This document shows, in pieces, positions 12,690-24,935 of a stretch of 64,000 nt of DNA. Position 1 is the first letter of the stretch, and each line of letters begins with the position of its first letter. The position numbers were made by a program, and so were the translations under genes. The DNA comes from Parasponia andersonii (lineage: Eukaryota; Streptophyta; Magnoliopsida; Rosales; Cannabaceae), in assembly GCA_002914805.1 (NCBI GenBank), contig JXTB01000084.1:974817-1038816 (forward strand), written 5' to 3'. Below the pieces are notes generated by a model. It did no database searches. It was not told the DNA's origin and saw only the letters and a list, made by a program, of their open reading frames with translations.

Positions 12690-15138
12690 ATTTATATATT
12701 GAATATATTAGTTTTTATACTGAGTACATCATATTTGATCCTTGATACTAGAGAAATTAATGTGGGTAAAATTTTTTTGTAGGTAGACATAGACACGACC
12801 CACTTAAGCTCACTTAAAATATAGGTTGATCATGTGAACCGTGCTGAACCCCTTAATAAGAATATGATTTGGGTTAGATCAATTCATAGTTTAAGTGGGT
12901 CGGCCTATATCCTGTACAAAGTCCTTGTGAGTTTATCAAATATGGTCCGATCCGACTTACTTTACATCTTTACACATTTAGTATACCAACTATTTTGCTA
13001 TATACTTGAAAAATAGACATTTAATCCAAATTCGATCATTTTGTTATAAAACCCAAATATTAATTATTATGAAAAGCTAAAATAGAAGGAATTTGACCAA
13101 AAAATTGACGTACGTCACGAGTAAAGTTAATGAGCATTGATTGTTGGGCTGTATCCGTATAAACATGACTAAAATCTGACAACAAACATTCTTCTAAAAA
13201 TTTTAAAATCCTGGAAAGAGTACATTAGAATCCCTTAGGTTGGTCTCATTGTTTCATGAATACCCATAGTTTGTGGTATCCTTCACAATCGTGATTAAAT
13301 AAACATGTTTGTCAATTATCCTTAGTGTTATACATTACAATCGTGCTTAAATAAACATGTTTGTCAATTATCCTTAGTGTTATCGCACGAAAGGGTAAAT
13401 CGGGTTTAAAATCTTTTTGCAACCTGTTTGTACTTATCAACCAAGAAACCGCAATTTTCAATTATATTGGAGGATATTAGTAAATCAACCAAACAATCAA
13501 TCACAGCCACAACATTATTATAAGTAAATAAAAAATAAATGATTAGAGAGATTATAAATATAATTTTTATGAGATTTGACAAATTTGATGATTTACTTAT
13601 ATTCCTCACTTTAGGTAATTTATTTCGAAATTTCCATTAATGGATTAAATTTATGGGTTTAATCATTTTTTTTACAATCGGAGTAAATTCTTTTTATGAC
13701 TCACCAAAACCTTTTTAGATAGAATTGACTCCAACTCTATCAAACCTAATTCGAATTATTGCGAATTTAATAACAATCACTCCAAAATCAGATTTTTTGA
13801 CACTAGTATCTCACTGCAACTCAAATAATTTTCGTATAGAGAGTGAATAATCAGTTAGGAATTCTCTTTATAATGGTCATAGATAAAATTTTAGGTTAAA
13901 AGATTTGAGAATAATATACTATAAATGCTTTGAGATTGGCTCAATGTATTTTGATAGGAAATTGAATGTACAAGAAAATTCTTGACACTTTGAAAGTAGT
14001 CAGATATCAATGTAAGTTTATGTATGAGTGTTAAATTGTATCATTAGATAGTATTCTATTTATAGATTTCTTGAAAAACTAGTTGTTTTGAACCGTTATT
14101 AGCTTTCTACTAAAAATTTGGTCAACCAAAAATAAATGTGTCGAGAAATGATACTTTCTGTAAGAAATTGCAAAAAGCTAAAATTTGGCTAATCTTTAAT
14201 CTTGTTCGACTGCTCGTCAAATTTTGGCCAATCATTAATCTTGTTCAACCAAGAGTGGTCAACCAAAAATTCTATTAATCTTGTTCAACCAAGAGTGGTC
14301 AACCAAAAATTCTAATTATCTAAGATTGGTAGACCAAAATATTGTTAAAAGCAGAACTTTGTTTTAGACCTCGTCTTTTAATCCAATTTAAACATAAGAC
14401 CTTTATAAACATTGATAAATATAATTTTGAGATTTTGAAAAAGGTCTTTTGGCTATTTTAAAAATATGATATTGATTAATTTTCAAACTTCTAAAATAAA
14501 ATTATCTGTATAAAGAAAACACAAGTTAACATGAAGATAAAATGTGTGTAATATAATAAATCAAAATACAAAACTAAAAATAAGGATATATATTATCTAG
14601 ACATGGTCTTATGTTTTAATTGTTCATCTTCGAATTTAATTTTTTATTTAGTACATATGCAACATCTTGATAGACTTGAGTTAGATCAATTTAAAAACTG
14701 ATTTGCTACACACTTAATAAATGAGATTAAAGCCTTGATAGGTCACAATTATTAATTAGATAGTATACTTATTCATGTCTTTACCTCTTAGTACGCTAAA
14801 ACATATATGTCCCCCTTAAAACTCACATTTTGTTTATTTATATGGAGTGCTTTCACCAATAGTAATTGATATAAATTTTTTTACATTTGTTTAAGAAAAA
14901 ATCATTTTCGCGTTTTTTAATCTTCTTTACATGTATACTGAAATATGATAGATGTTAAAAAAAAATGATGTTTAGATTATGCATGTGAAAAACAAAACTC
15001 ACGTTTTTTAATCTTCTTTACATGTATACTGAAATACGATAGACGTTAAAAAAAAAAAAAAGAAAAAAAAAACAAGAAGAGAAAAACAAAACCAAAATGT
15101 TTAGTCTCTTCCAGGGAAAAACAAAACTCACACATTTT
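12690..15138. other. AT-rich intergenic DNA with three small tandem duplications
   Basis: No gene seen. Direct duplications: a unit of about 55-60 bp containing AAATAAACATGTTTGTCAAT at about 13290 and 13350; a unit of about 45 bp containing CAACCAAGAGTGGTCAACCA at about 14245 and 14290; and a unit of about 90 bp containing TTCTTTACATGTATACTGAA at about 14923 and 15012. They are local slippage-type duplications without open frames. Confidence 0.55.
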
Positions 15139-15755
15139 TTTTAAGGATAATATTACTTTTATATTTTATATTTTAATACTTTGTTCAATTTGTATTTTGT
15201 GTTTTAGTTATTATCAATATTGACTTTTAAATTTAAAATTTGCTACAAATTTATACCATAACACTAATTTAGAATAGTTAATTTTCCAAAATAATTTAAT
15301 AAACTTATTATAGGATTAGTTTTTATATAGTTTATTTTTAGTTTTTTAAACGACATATTGGTAAATTAACTGCTCTAAATTAGTATCAGTGTAAAAATTT
15401 GTAACAGATTTCAAAACTCACACATTTTTTAAGGATAATATTACTTTTATATTTTATATTTTAACACTTTGTTTAATTTGTATTTTGTGCTTTGGTTATT
15501 AATAATATTGATCTTTTAATTTAAAATCTGCTATAAATTTATACCTTAACACTAATTAAGAATAGTTAATTTTCTAAAATAATTTAATAAACTTATTATA
15601 GGATCAGTTTTTATATAGTTTATTTTCAATTTTTTAAACAGCATATTGGTAAATTAACTGCTCTAAATTAGTATCAGTGTAAAAATTTGTAACGGATTTC
15701 AAATTTAAAGATCAGTATTGGTAATAACCAAAGCATAAAGTATAATTTGAAGAAA
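15139..15755. mobile_element. Long-inverted-repeat MITE with partial tandem duplication
   Basis: A block starting near ACACATTTTTT...GATAATATTACTTTTATA at about 15131 recurs at about 15420 with few changes. The right end (reverse complement of about 15755-15650) mirrors the left end for about 100 bases: the left arm block TTGTATTTTGTGTTTTAGTT pairs with a reversed TATACTTTATGCTTTGGTTA. This is a foldback element whose first copy lost its right arm. A relative lies at about 49140-49620. Confidence 0.55.
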
Positions 15756-16641
15756 CATCTTTACTCTTTAAAGTTGTCCATTGATATCTAAATAAATAGC
15801 CCAAAAGATAACCTTTAAACTAATGATTGACATGTAACCTTTAAAATTCTAACGGTAACAGTCTTCAAATACTTGAAACTTTTTTTTATGAATTCTGCTC
15901 TCTAATTTTAAAAATTAAAAACATTCGTCTTCGACAGTTTTTACTCCAATTTTGACTATATATATAGATCATGCGAAGTTTGATAAAAAAACACAAAAGG
16001 AAAGTTTTATTCAATATTAGTAAAAAAAAATCTGTATTTCTTTTTTTTTTTTAACAAAAAAGTATAAACATTTCTTTTACCCCTATCAGGTAATTCTTGC
16101 CGGATTATCATGAAAGATTAAAATCCCATGTCCAAACATTCCCGGAAGCCAAATATTTCTTGATAACGAAGATGTGATAGGTATGCATATGAATTCTGAT
16201 CTTGCTAGCTCTATTTAATTTCAGGGAAAAATATGCCAACGATTAATGTCCTTTGTTTTTAACTGAAGGAGGATAATGTATTATGTCATGTTAAACCAGT
16301 GCTAAAAATACTCCCCTGCCCATTCGTTTTCTCAAAACCAGAATCACTCTAAGCCAAAAACGTGCAGGTAAAATGATAAGTACGTCTTTCAAAAAAAAAA
16401 TTGATTAATACAAAATATCCCTCTTTCTTGCTTTAACATTTTAATTATGACCCTTCCATGCATCGAATAGTCATTACATGCCATGCATTAAATTTATTTA
16501 CCTTGGACCAATTATGGACCTAAAGAAGTTACGAACTACCGACTAGTCGACCACACACATAGCAAACTTCTGTTTTTTTTTTTAAAAAAAAAAGAAAGAT
16601 ACGTAACTAATCTCCAAAAAAAAAAAAGTCTATCGCTAAAA
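15756..16641. other. AT-rich intergenic DNA
   Basis: Nothing recognisable; A/T homopolymer runs only. It ends at the left LTR of the copia element. Confidence 0.4.
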
Positions 16642-16955
16642 TGTTGGATGTATTATAAACTATGGGCAAATTATAGAATAGAAAATATATAAAATTAAAA
16701 TAAGAAGATACAAGAGTAATATAAAGAGAATTTTTTTTATTATTTTATTCTTCTTCATGTAGATAATATATACTCGTCTACATGCTCAATGGCATATTTA
16801 TAGGTTTACATCCATAAATGCTACAATACTAAAAGATTATATATAAGTTAAAATATAAAATACTACTAAATAGAATTTAAATAGGGGTTGGAAAAACTAA
16901 AAGTTAGGGATTATAGTATATGAACATCCACATATAAATTAATATATTCATAACA
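16642..16955 (-). repeat. 3' LTR of the copia element
   Basis: On the minus strand it runs from TGTTATGAATATATT (16955) to CATCCAACA (16642), so it has TG...CA ends. It aligns along its length with the copy at about 22111-22400. Confidence 0.75.
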
Positions 16956-17240
16956 CTCCCCTTTAGATGTTTATTAGAATATGCCTCATTAAAACCTTAC
17001 TAGGTAAAATCTATTGGGACAAAATCCTAGTAGAGGAAAAAGAGTGCAATATTTTTATTATTTGCTAAATTTATCTCATTAAAAACTTTGCTAGGAAAAC
17101 TCAGTGGGACAAAACCTCAACTAAGGGAAAAAGAGTACAACATACATCCTTCAGCTATTGCATACGATACCTCATTAAAACCTTTAGTTAATAAAAATCC
17201 TATGAGATAAAAATTTAACTAAGGAAAAAAAGTACAGCTA
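16956..17240 (-). repeat. Polypurine tract and three diverged tandem repeats upstream of the copia 3' LTR
   Basis: Blocks of about 91-95 bp begin at about 16985, 17076 and 17171. Each starts CTCATTAAAA on the plus strand and ends in a GGAAAAAGAGT-type motif. They lie beside the purine tract that primes plus-strand synthesis in such elements. Similar repeats occur at this position in other plant copia elements as I remember them. Confidence 0.6.
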
Positions 17241-17329
17241 TATATTGATTTGCTCCCCCTGATAAAAAAATAATACTATTGATCAATGCATACTAACCAA
17301 TAAGATAAAATGTTTATAAACACGTAGTC

Positions 17330-18760
17330 GTACATTGCATCGTTCATATATCTTAATTTTCATAAGAATTTATAGAATCAATCTTTTCCAAAATTACTAC
17401 AATCTATGCAAAATTTTTGCAATTCAATTAAATATATGTTGCATGTTTATCTTTATTATCTCTACTCCTTCTAGGATTTTCATACGAATATTACTGTCTA
17501 GTTTTAATATGACATCCATGAGGCTCATATCAAATCTCTCATTAACTGTCATACTAATTAGATAACAGAATATGATTATATTTATAAAAAGGAGAATAAG
17601 TTTCCTTCTAGTTAATGTCTAATCTTTATGAGAAAATCCTTGGCAACTAGTCTTACTTTATATTTTATTATCTTATTATTCTCGTTACGTTTTCGAACAA
17701 ATACCTATATATATACAATCAATTTCATATTGTGAGGAGTCAACACAACAAGTCCGACTACATTATTTTTAGAAAACGATACTAGCTTGGCCTGAGTTGC
17801 CTCTTTCCATAATGGCTAATCATATTTATACTGACATTTAACTATACTCATGAGTTTTGGATCCAGATTTATCTTAAGACAACAAGAGTAACTATAAGGC
17901 AAATATATCATCGACGATCATAATTTCTATTCAATTTTTCTCCTATATTTATAAAATATATTGAGTTCTCGAAATTATTTGGAGGATTTAATTGTCTGTT
18001 ATCTCAGTCTATTTCTCAACATTGGTTATAGCTCTTTTTCTTCTGGAGATTTCTTTTCAGGAGATTCTTTAAGTGACACTACTTTTCTTTTCTGCAGATT
18101 CTTATCTTAAGCACCAATTTGCCATCCATGCTTCTTGTGTTTTTTCAAGCTCTATTGGTCATGTGTTGTTAATAGGGATCATAACTATTATTAGGGTATT
18201 AGCAGTAGTAATTTGAGATCTTTTATCATTCTTATAGCATCTATAAATATCTTTGACAGTTGAGTTTCAATCTGTATTAACTATATTATTTTTTGAAAAC
18301 TTTTATTTTATTTTAATTTGTACAAGAAAAATACTTAACTAACCTTCCTTCTAGGAAATTTCTTGACATTCACACTACAAGTGTCATTTTTTTCCCCTAA
18401 TATCGAGAAATGTGTCTTGTCTAATTAGTAAATGTACAGTTAATAAATTACCCATCAAATGTATTTAAAAATACTTATAATCAAGGTAGTTGAATAGTAA
18501 ATATGTAGCACAACCATAAATTTGCAGATAATAATAATTTTTAGGCTCATGCTTATGTACAAGTTATAATGGGGGGTACATGTGATATGCAGATAACCGA
18601 ATCTGAATCAGGGCTATTGTGTGCCTAATATCAGGTCCTCAAACAATGAAAGACAATTTTGATTTTAATTTACAATCAGCTTTTTGCTTTAATAAATGAC
18701 TCTAATAGACCATCTTGTGTTTAAGTGTGGGTCACATGATGCCCAACTTTTATCCTATTT
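17330..18760 (-). pseudogene. Copia polyprotein remnant (integrase end and reverse transcriptase start)
   Basis: On the minus strand, about 18640-18520 gives LIQIRLSAYHMYPPL and then KNYYLQIYGCATYLLF, the copia integrase C-terminal region (normally IRIRPTAYH...SHLRIFGCAVYV). At about 17690-17600 it gives VFVRKRNENNKIIKYKVRLV followed by AKDF, the start of copia reverse transcriptase (KARLVAKGF), and at about 17550-17480 ITFRFLISLTVNERFDMSLM. Frames shift between blocks and stops are common. The RT start lies only about 750 bp from the 3' LTR, so the RT catalytic part and RNase H have been largely deleted. No functional product is possible. Confidence 0.75.
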
Positions 18761-21700
18761 TCCAAGAAATAATCACTCTAATATTGAAATACGGATTTAC
18801 TAATATTATCAAGTCTTCTAAACTTATCAGGATAATATGAAAATCGCACTTAATTATAAGCTAATAATTTGAGTGAACAGTTTGTCAAAGGTCAAATTAT
18901 AGAGAGACAATAGGCTAACATAAGACCAATACATTTACACATATGTCAAAATTATAATTTATAGAAATGACCCTCATATATTTTGTTGGATTTATTGTAA
19001 ATTACAGTGGTATCAGCGACGATCTTTTAACTAATTTTTCTTAAGCACATGTATTACAAATTAATGTGAAAGGTATTTCTGATTCTTGAATAGATGTCAA
19101 TCATAATTCTCAATACTTTAGTTCATTGTACTATACGTAGGATAACCTAATCGATCATACCAATCCTTCAGAATTTGATTATTGAACTACAGGTTCAACA
19201 CAATATGTCTTACAACTTTTGATATGAAAGTGCAATATAATCTTGTGGAGAGGCTTATTTAGTGCCATCTATTTATTTAACAATGCCTGAAATGGTAATA
19301 TACCCCTTTTTTAATAAAACATATCTATAAGGTATTTACTATCCCATAGGATAATGTGCGTAATTGCACTATCTACTAAACATACTTCTAATTTATTTCT
19401 CCACAAATATTACTTTTTGTATTATATCAATTAATACTCAGAAAAAAATAATAATAAGAGGACAATATATTATAATATAGAAAAATAAAATAAAAACATA
19501 ATAAAGTATAATATAATTCAATAAATAATAAAAAATTATCTAAACATATCTGAAAAACTAATAATAATAATAAACAACTATAATAATATTTAAGTTCAAT
19601 TACTCTTTTTTAAAGTCCACATAAAAAATATTGATATTTAACAAAGTTACTTCCTCTGGGTACTTCCTTTTAGGAATGTGTCATTTTCTCAAATAGACCT
19701 AACATTTAGATTTGTACTTCTGATATAAGTCAACTAGATATTTTAGAAGTACTACATGTACATCTCAAATAATAGACATGCTCTACATTCCGAGTTTACT
19801 CGCTTTTTAAAACTCCCCCTCTTCTGGTGAGTATTTTTGAATATTTTTCAATGAGTATATTCACAATCATTTATTTTTCTTACGTTGTTCATAACTATCA
19901 CACTTATGATTAATACAACATTCACTTTAGAGACGGTTAAAATGCTATTATACCTAGTCTGATGATTTTTCATCAAGAACCCATTATTCTTCTTTGCTAC
20001 CAAAAGGCAAGTAATATATATAGAGTACTTTTAAAACTCTCTCTCTTTGTACTATTACTACAGGATCATATTAAAAATGATTAAACTGTACTCTAAAATG
20101 GGCTTAAAGTCTTATAGGTGTTAGTGTGATTAATAAAATTATTTGGTAGGATTTACAAATTTTTGGTGATCGGATTGGTTCTTAATTAAGGTTATTTCAG
20201 AGAACAGTAAGATTTTTAATAGCGAGGTATTCAACCTTCAAATTCTCACTTAAATAATACCTCAATAGTATCATAACTTTCATTATATTTTGTCCCAATG
20301 CCTTATTTTTCTTCCTTATTAGTCTCACCGAATTTGTTGGTATCCATATTCACTTCGACATCAAGGGCATTGAACTCTAATTTAGATAAATTTGTAATTT
20401 GAATATTTATATCTAAAATTAATCTTTTACCAAATTCTAATTACAATAAAATATACACATTCATATAAAAATTAAATAGTTAATAATTTAAAGTATGACA
20501 AATCACTACCTGCAACATATAATTTTAAAGATCTCATAAGTCACTAGGTCATTACAAACGAATCTAAATATTACTTTTATATATATGACATATATATACG
20601 AACTAAATTTAACCAAGAGAGATATACGAGCAAAAATCCAAACTAATCTAGTATGTTTTACAATGAGGAACAAATAAATCAAAAAAATAAATTGTAAGTC
20701 AAATATATCATATATTCACATAAAAGGTAGATTGAGTATTATCTCGATATTTTATTTGAATATATATGCCAAATTGAGTATAAAGTTCATGACAAAATAG
20801 TAAGAATCAGCATAAAATAAAGTACTATAGTATTATTAAAGGCACCAACAAACAAAGATATTAACTAAAAATCAAAGACTCGTGAAATTTTCACAAACTT
20901 GGTAACATGACATAAAGGAAGAATATGCCAAAGAATAAAAATTATCAGCCCAAATATGTGTATGAGTATTCTATAAAGCATAAGAAATATCTCAAGCACG
21001 GATGGTCAAAGTGGATTATGTATTTACATAATAAAGAATTCTTTATGTAAAAATTTCATGGAGACATAGATTTTAATCACAGAATCATAGAAAAAAATAT
21101 GATACTAAGAGAATCAACTAATTAAATAACAATACCAAACACGAAGAATTTTAAATAAATCACCATCCATTCTAAGATTGTTATACAGGTTTATAATGTA
21201 AAATACACAAATATTTATAAATGCTAAATAATAGCTTACAATGTTGTTATAAAGTAATAAATTACTATAAAAATAGTTGTAGTTTTACTTTATCTAATTC
21301 AATAGAAATAGTTTTGTTCTTAAAACAATCCATAGAAGTTCGGTCCTTCGTCCTTGATTCAAATACAAGGTATATTCTTCTTTTTTTTTTTTTTTGCAAA
21401 AAAATACAATTGTTTTACCTCAGGTGGCTATATGATATATTGGTCCACTTCATGTGGCTATAAAATTTGTTATACTTAAAGAAAAGACAATAATATCATT
21501 ATTCATTTCAACTATATGGTAAATTCACAATTATTATTATGAAATATGCATGTTACTTCTAGGATCATGTAGAAGTATTTAAGCATAGAATTTTCACACA
21601 TTGGAATTGGAATCTTACCCTTTGGTATATATATTAATATTATATGTATATATACATATATAACAAACCCATTAAACATGCCATATATTATATTTTTATC

Positions 21701-22110
21701 TATTGTGTTCTTGAAAAGTTCATTCAATGAACCTTTTTTTTTTTATTTGTATTTTCCACTTCTAGGGTGCAATACATGGCTTTGTTAGCATTTTTCACTT
21801 TTAGGATGTTATATATGGCATTGTTTGGCTATATAAGCATTGATTTCAAAGAATTATATATTTATCTCGTATTGTCAATACTTACATTAACTATAGTAAA
21901 TTCACAACTTTAAAGTGCAACATTCTCTTTGGAAAATATGCAAAGCCAAATATGAGATATAATCCTCATAACTACAAGCTACTACTCATCATAAATAACA
22001 AATAATATTTAGAAATTTAAAGAGAATTAAAATTAACTAAGAAAAGGAGAGCATACCTCAACGGCAGCACCTCTTGATAATATCTAAAACTAGTGGCTAG
22101 AGACTCGTAT

Positions 22111-22400
22111 TGATAATGTATTATTAACTAAGGGCAAATTATAGAATAGAAAATGTATAAAATTAAAAGAAGAAGATACAATAGAAGTATAGAGAGAATT
22201 TTCTTATTATTTCACTCTTCTTCATGTATACAATACATACTCAATGACATATTTATAGGCTTACAGTTAGAATACCAAAAGATTATATATAGGTTAAATA
22301 TAAAACACTACTAAATAGGATTTAAATGGGGATTCAAAATCCTAAATGTTAGAGGATATAGAATATAAACATGCACGTATAAATTAATATAATGTATTAA
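22111..22400 (-). repeat. 5' LTR of the copia element
   Basis: Aligned with 16642-16955. The inner end on the minus strand is ...CATTATCA, followed by leader sequence ATACGAGTCTCTAGCCACTA (22110 downwards). The outer boundary near 22400 is approximate because this end has diverged. Confidence 0.7.
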
Positions 22401-22574
22401 TTTGGAATAATGCTGGTGACTTTCTTTTTCTTTTTCTTTTTTTTTCCTTTTATTCACAATTTGATGTCAAATATACATTAGTTGGAAACTATCACTAGTA
22501 AAATTAAATAGATCTTGGTGACGGTTGAAAACATGTAATCAAATATTCTTTAGGTCTTAAAGCAATATATATAT

Positions 22575-22736
22575 GGCACCAATACAGTGGGTATTTTTTT
22601 TTTTTTACCTATAGGTAAGTATCAATTTGACCAATGAAAATTTAGCATGCACATTTTTTTATTGTAAAAAGTAAAAGAGAGAAAGAGCATTAATGATGCA
22701 CGTCTTTTCATGTACTTCATTATAGCCATTGGATCN
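22575..22736 (-). mobile_element. MITE copy B, (TA)n-associated family
   Basis: Starts GGCACCAATACAGTGGGTAT, carries the family's internal blocks in the opposite orientation to copy A (ACCAATGAAAATTTAGCATG, AAAGAGCATTAATGATGCAC) and runs into an unresolved N at 22736 followed by a (TA)n tract. A second (TA) tract lies just before its start. Confidence 0.7.
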
Positions 22737-23185
22737 ATATATATATATATATATATATATATTAGGTCTCTTGGATACGTAGCCTACTAAAGTTCGATGC
22801 AATGCATTTCCAGGAGAAAAAGTAATAATATTTTGGTTAGAAAGAAGGATAAAGAGAGAAAAAGGGAAAGACTTTTGACTGCAATTGAAACCAGATATAA
22901 GGTCACCAGCAAATGATTTTTTTTTTTTTTACCTCGTTTAGTAAAATCGCTAAAAATAAAAGCATGTATAATAAACAAGAGTGGTCCTTAGATCATCTTA
23001 TTTAGAAAATTTTGTTCAACACCAATAATTCTTTAAACACTTGTGTTTCGCTGAAAGAGTAATATATCATATCAAATTTAGGAAACAAAAAAAAATGATA
23101 AAAATGATAGTTGTTAAACCACTTAGCTTACACTAAAAGGCCATAAAATTGTAAAACGATCATACAAAAAAAAAAAAATGGAAGA
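22737..23185. other. (TA)n tract and AT-rich intergenic DNA
   Basis: A (TA)n tract at 22737-22762, then nothing recognisable. Confidence 0.4.
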
Positions 23186-23554
23186 CATGCTTACTAAATC
23201 ATAATAAAAAGAATTGTAAAGGGAAGGATTTGAAAATTAATGACAAGGAACAAAAAATTGAATTAATCCTTTCCCGTTTCACTAATTATGTGAGGGTTCC
23301 ACTAAATTAATTTGTATTCTAAATGTTTAAATAAATATAAATAATAGTTAAGAAATGAAATTACTTTTTTTATTGTTATTCTCATAAGTACAGTAAGACA
23401 TGCTTATGAGAGGGTTCCACTGAATTAATTTGTATCCTAAATGTGTAAATAAATATAAATAATAGATAAGAAATGAAATTACTTTTTTTATTGTTATTCT
23501 CATAAGTACAGTAAGACATGCTTACCAAATCATAATAAAAAAGAAGGATGAATT
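23186..23554. repeat. Tandem duplication, about 118-bp unit
   Basis: The block GGGTTCCACTAAATTAATTT to CAGTAAGACATGCTTA occurs at about 23293-23400 and again at about 23410-23524 with few changes. A third, more diverged copy lies at about 24838-24935, now separated from the others by two MITE insertions. Confidence 0.75.
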
Positions 23555-23925
23555 GTAAAAAAATATTATGAGGTGTAGGTGTTGTAATTTAAACACTAAA
23601 GTTTGAACTTTGTAAAATAATACTCTGAGATTAAGAATTTGTAAAAATTGATACCCTAGACCGACTTTTTGATCAATTAGTAACGAAAAGATTATAATAT
23701 CTTCTACTAAAACTAGATTAGTCATTATTATTCTTATTAATTTTGAGGATATTATTATTTTTTACTTGTTAAAGTTATTTAAAAAGTCTATCCAAAGTAT
23801 TAATTTTCAAAAAAAAAAATTATCTCAAAGTATTATTTTACAGAGTCCAAACTTCGGGATTTAAATTGCAGAATACTCAAATTTCAGTGTATTTTTTGTA
23901 ATTTACCTAAAAAGGATTCTAAAGG
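23555..23925. mobile_element. MITE with long terminal inverted repeats (about 370 bp)
   Basis: The left arm contains GTTTGAACTTTGTAAAATAA then TACTCTGAGA. The reverse complement of the right arm contains GTTTGGACTCTGTAAAATAA then TACTTTGAGA; the match extends over roughly 70 bases. Comparison with the uninterrupted copy near 23215 (AATTGTAAAGGGAAGG) shows the element split that sequence, leaving ATTGTAAA on the left and ATTCTAAA on the right, a probable 8-bp target duplication with one change. Confidence 0.7.
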
Positions 23926-23964
23926 GAAGGGTTTGAAAATTAATGGCAAGGAACAAATAATTGA

Positions 23965-24764
23965 GGGCTTGTTTGGCATTATTTTTTGTATTCTGTTTTT
24001 AGAGCAGTACATGCAGAAATGAAAACAAAAACTATTTTATAATATTTTCAAAAAAAATAGGTGTTTGGCAAATGTTTTCTAGAAACATTTTTTTAAGAAA
24101 AAAATTATATGAATAAAAAAAATTATATTTGTATTATAAAAAAATATTTAGAGAGAAAAAGTCAAGAGAAATTGACTAGAGATAAATTCAAGTAAAGAAA
24201 TGAGGAGAGAGAAAGTCACAAGAGAAAATGTAATGAAAGATAATAATAAGAGAGAAAGTGATAAGAGAGAATAAGAAAATAAAAATTACTAAGAAAAATA
24301 GAAGGAAAAAAACTAATGACAACACACATAAAAAGAGAAAATGATAAAAATGTATGAGGATAGAAAATAAAGATTAAAAAAAATTATAAAAAACAAAGTA
24401 GAAATAGAGAATGAGGAGATATAATGTGATTAAAAACAATAAAATGATAGAAAATGAGGAGAGAGAAAGTAGTAGAATAAAATAAGAAGAGATAATGAGT
24501 AGAGAGATAGTGACGAGAGAGAATGAGAAGAGAGAGAATGATGAGAAAGAATGAAGATTGAAAAAATGAAGAGAGAGAGAGAGAGTAATGAGAGAGAAAA
24601 ACATGTGTACATGAAAGCCATATGAAAAAAATTTTATTTTTATTTTTTTTTAAAAAAGATTAAGAAAAGATCTTAAAAATAACATTTTATTGTTCTTTGA
24701 ATTTTTTATTTTTTTTAACTTTATTTTTAAAAATTATTTTCAGAGAACAATGCCAAACACTCTT
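23965..24764. mobile_element. Non-autonomous DNA element with TGTTTGGCATT ends
   Basis: Begins CTTGTTTGGCATTATTTTTT and ends with the inverted form AACAATGCCAAACACT. The core (about 24150-24600) is nearly pure purine (GAGAGAAA-type), which produces spurious opposite-strand open frames of Leu/Ser/Phe. Boundaries are approximate and the bases to about 24830 may belong to the same element. It interrupts the third tandem copy described above. Confidence 0.55.
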
Positions 24765-24935
24765 ATTTGTTATTAGAGAATAATTTTCTATTTTTGAAAA
24801 CAAATAACTGTTTTTTAGTTAGGACGTTAATTATGCAAGTTTCTACCAAACTAATTTGTATCTTAAATGCATAAATAAAAATAAATAATAGAAATGAAAT
24901 GAAATCACTTTCTTTATTGCCTTTCTCATAAGTAC

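Larger units (their letters stand above)
16642..22400 (-). mobile_element. Old Ty1/copia LTR retrotransposon
   Basis: About 5.7 kb. Two diverged copies of one sequence, about 300 bp each, bound the element (16642-16955 and about 22111-22400); both carry GGGCAAATTATAGAATAGAA near their left edge and ATAAATTAATATA near their right edge. On the minus strand the 3' LTR begins TGTTATGAATATATT right after a purine tract (AAAGGGGAG, about 16965-16956), which fixes the orientation. Integrase and reverse transcriptase remnants of copia type lie at 17330-18760. There are many frameshifts, stops and deletions, and the LTRs differ by many substitutions and indels, so the insertion is old. No clear target-site duplication was found. 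Confidence 0.8.

Noticed and set aside
16985..17240. Three regularly spaced repeats, considered as a CRISPR-like array
   Set aside because: Plant nuclear DNA, diverged repeats without unique spacers, placed at the copia 3' non-coding end.
24374..24621. Leu/Ser/Phe-rich minus-strand open frames
   Set aside because: They are translations of a polypurine low-complexity core of a transposable element.
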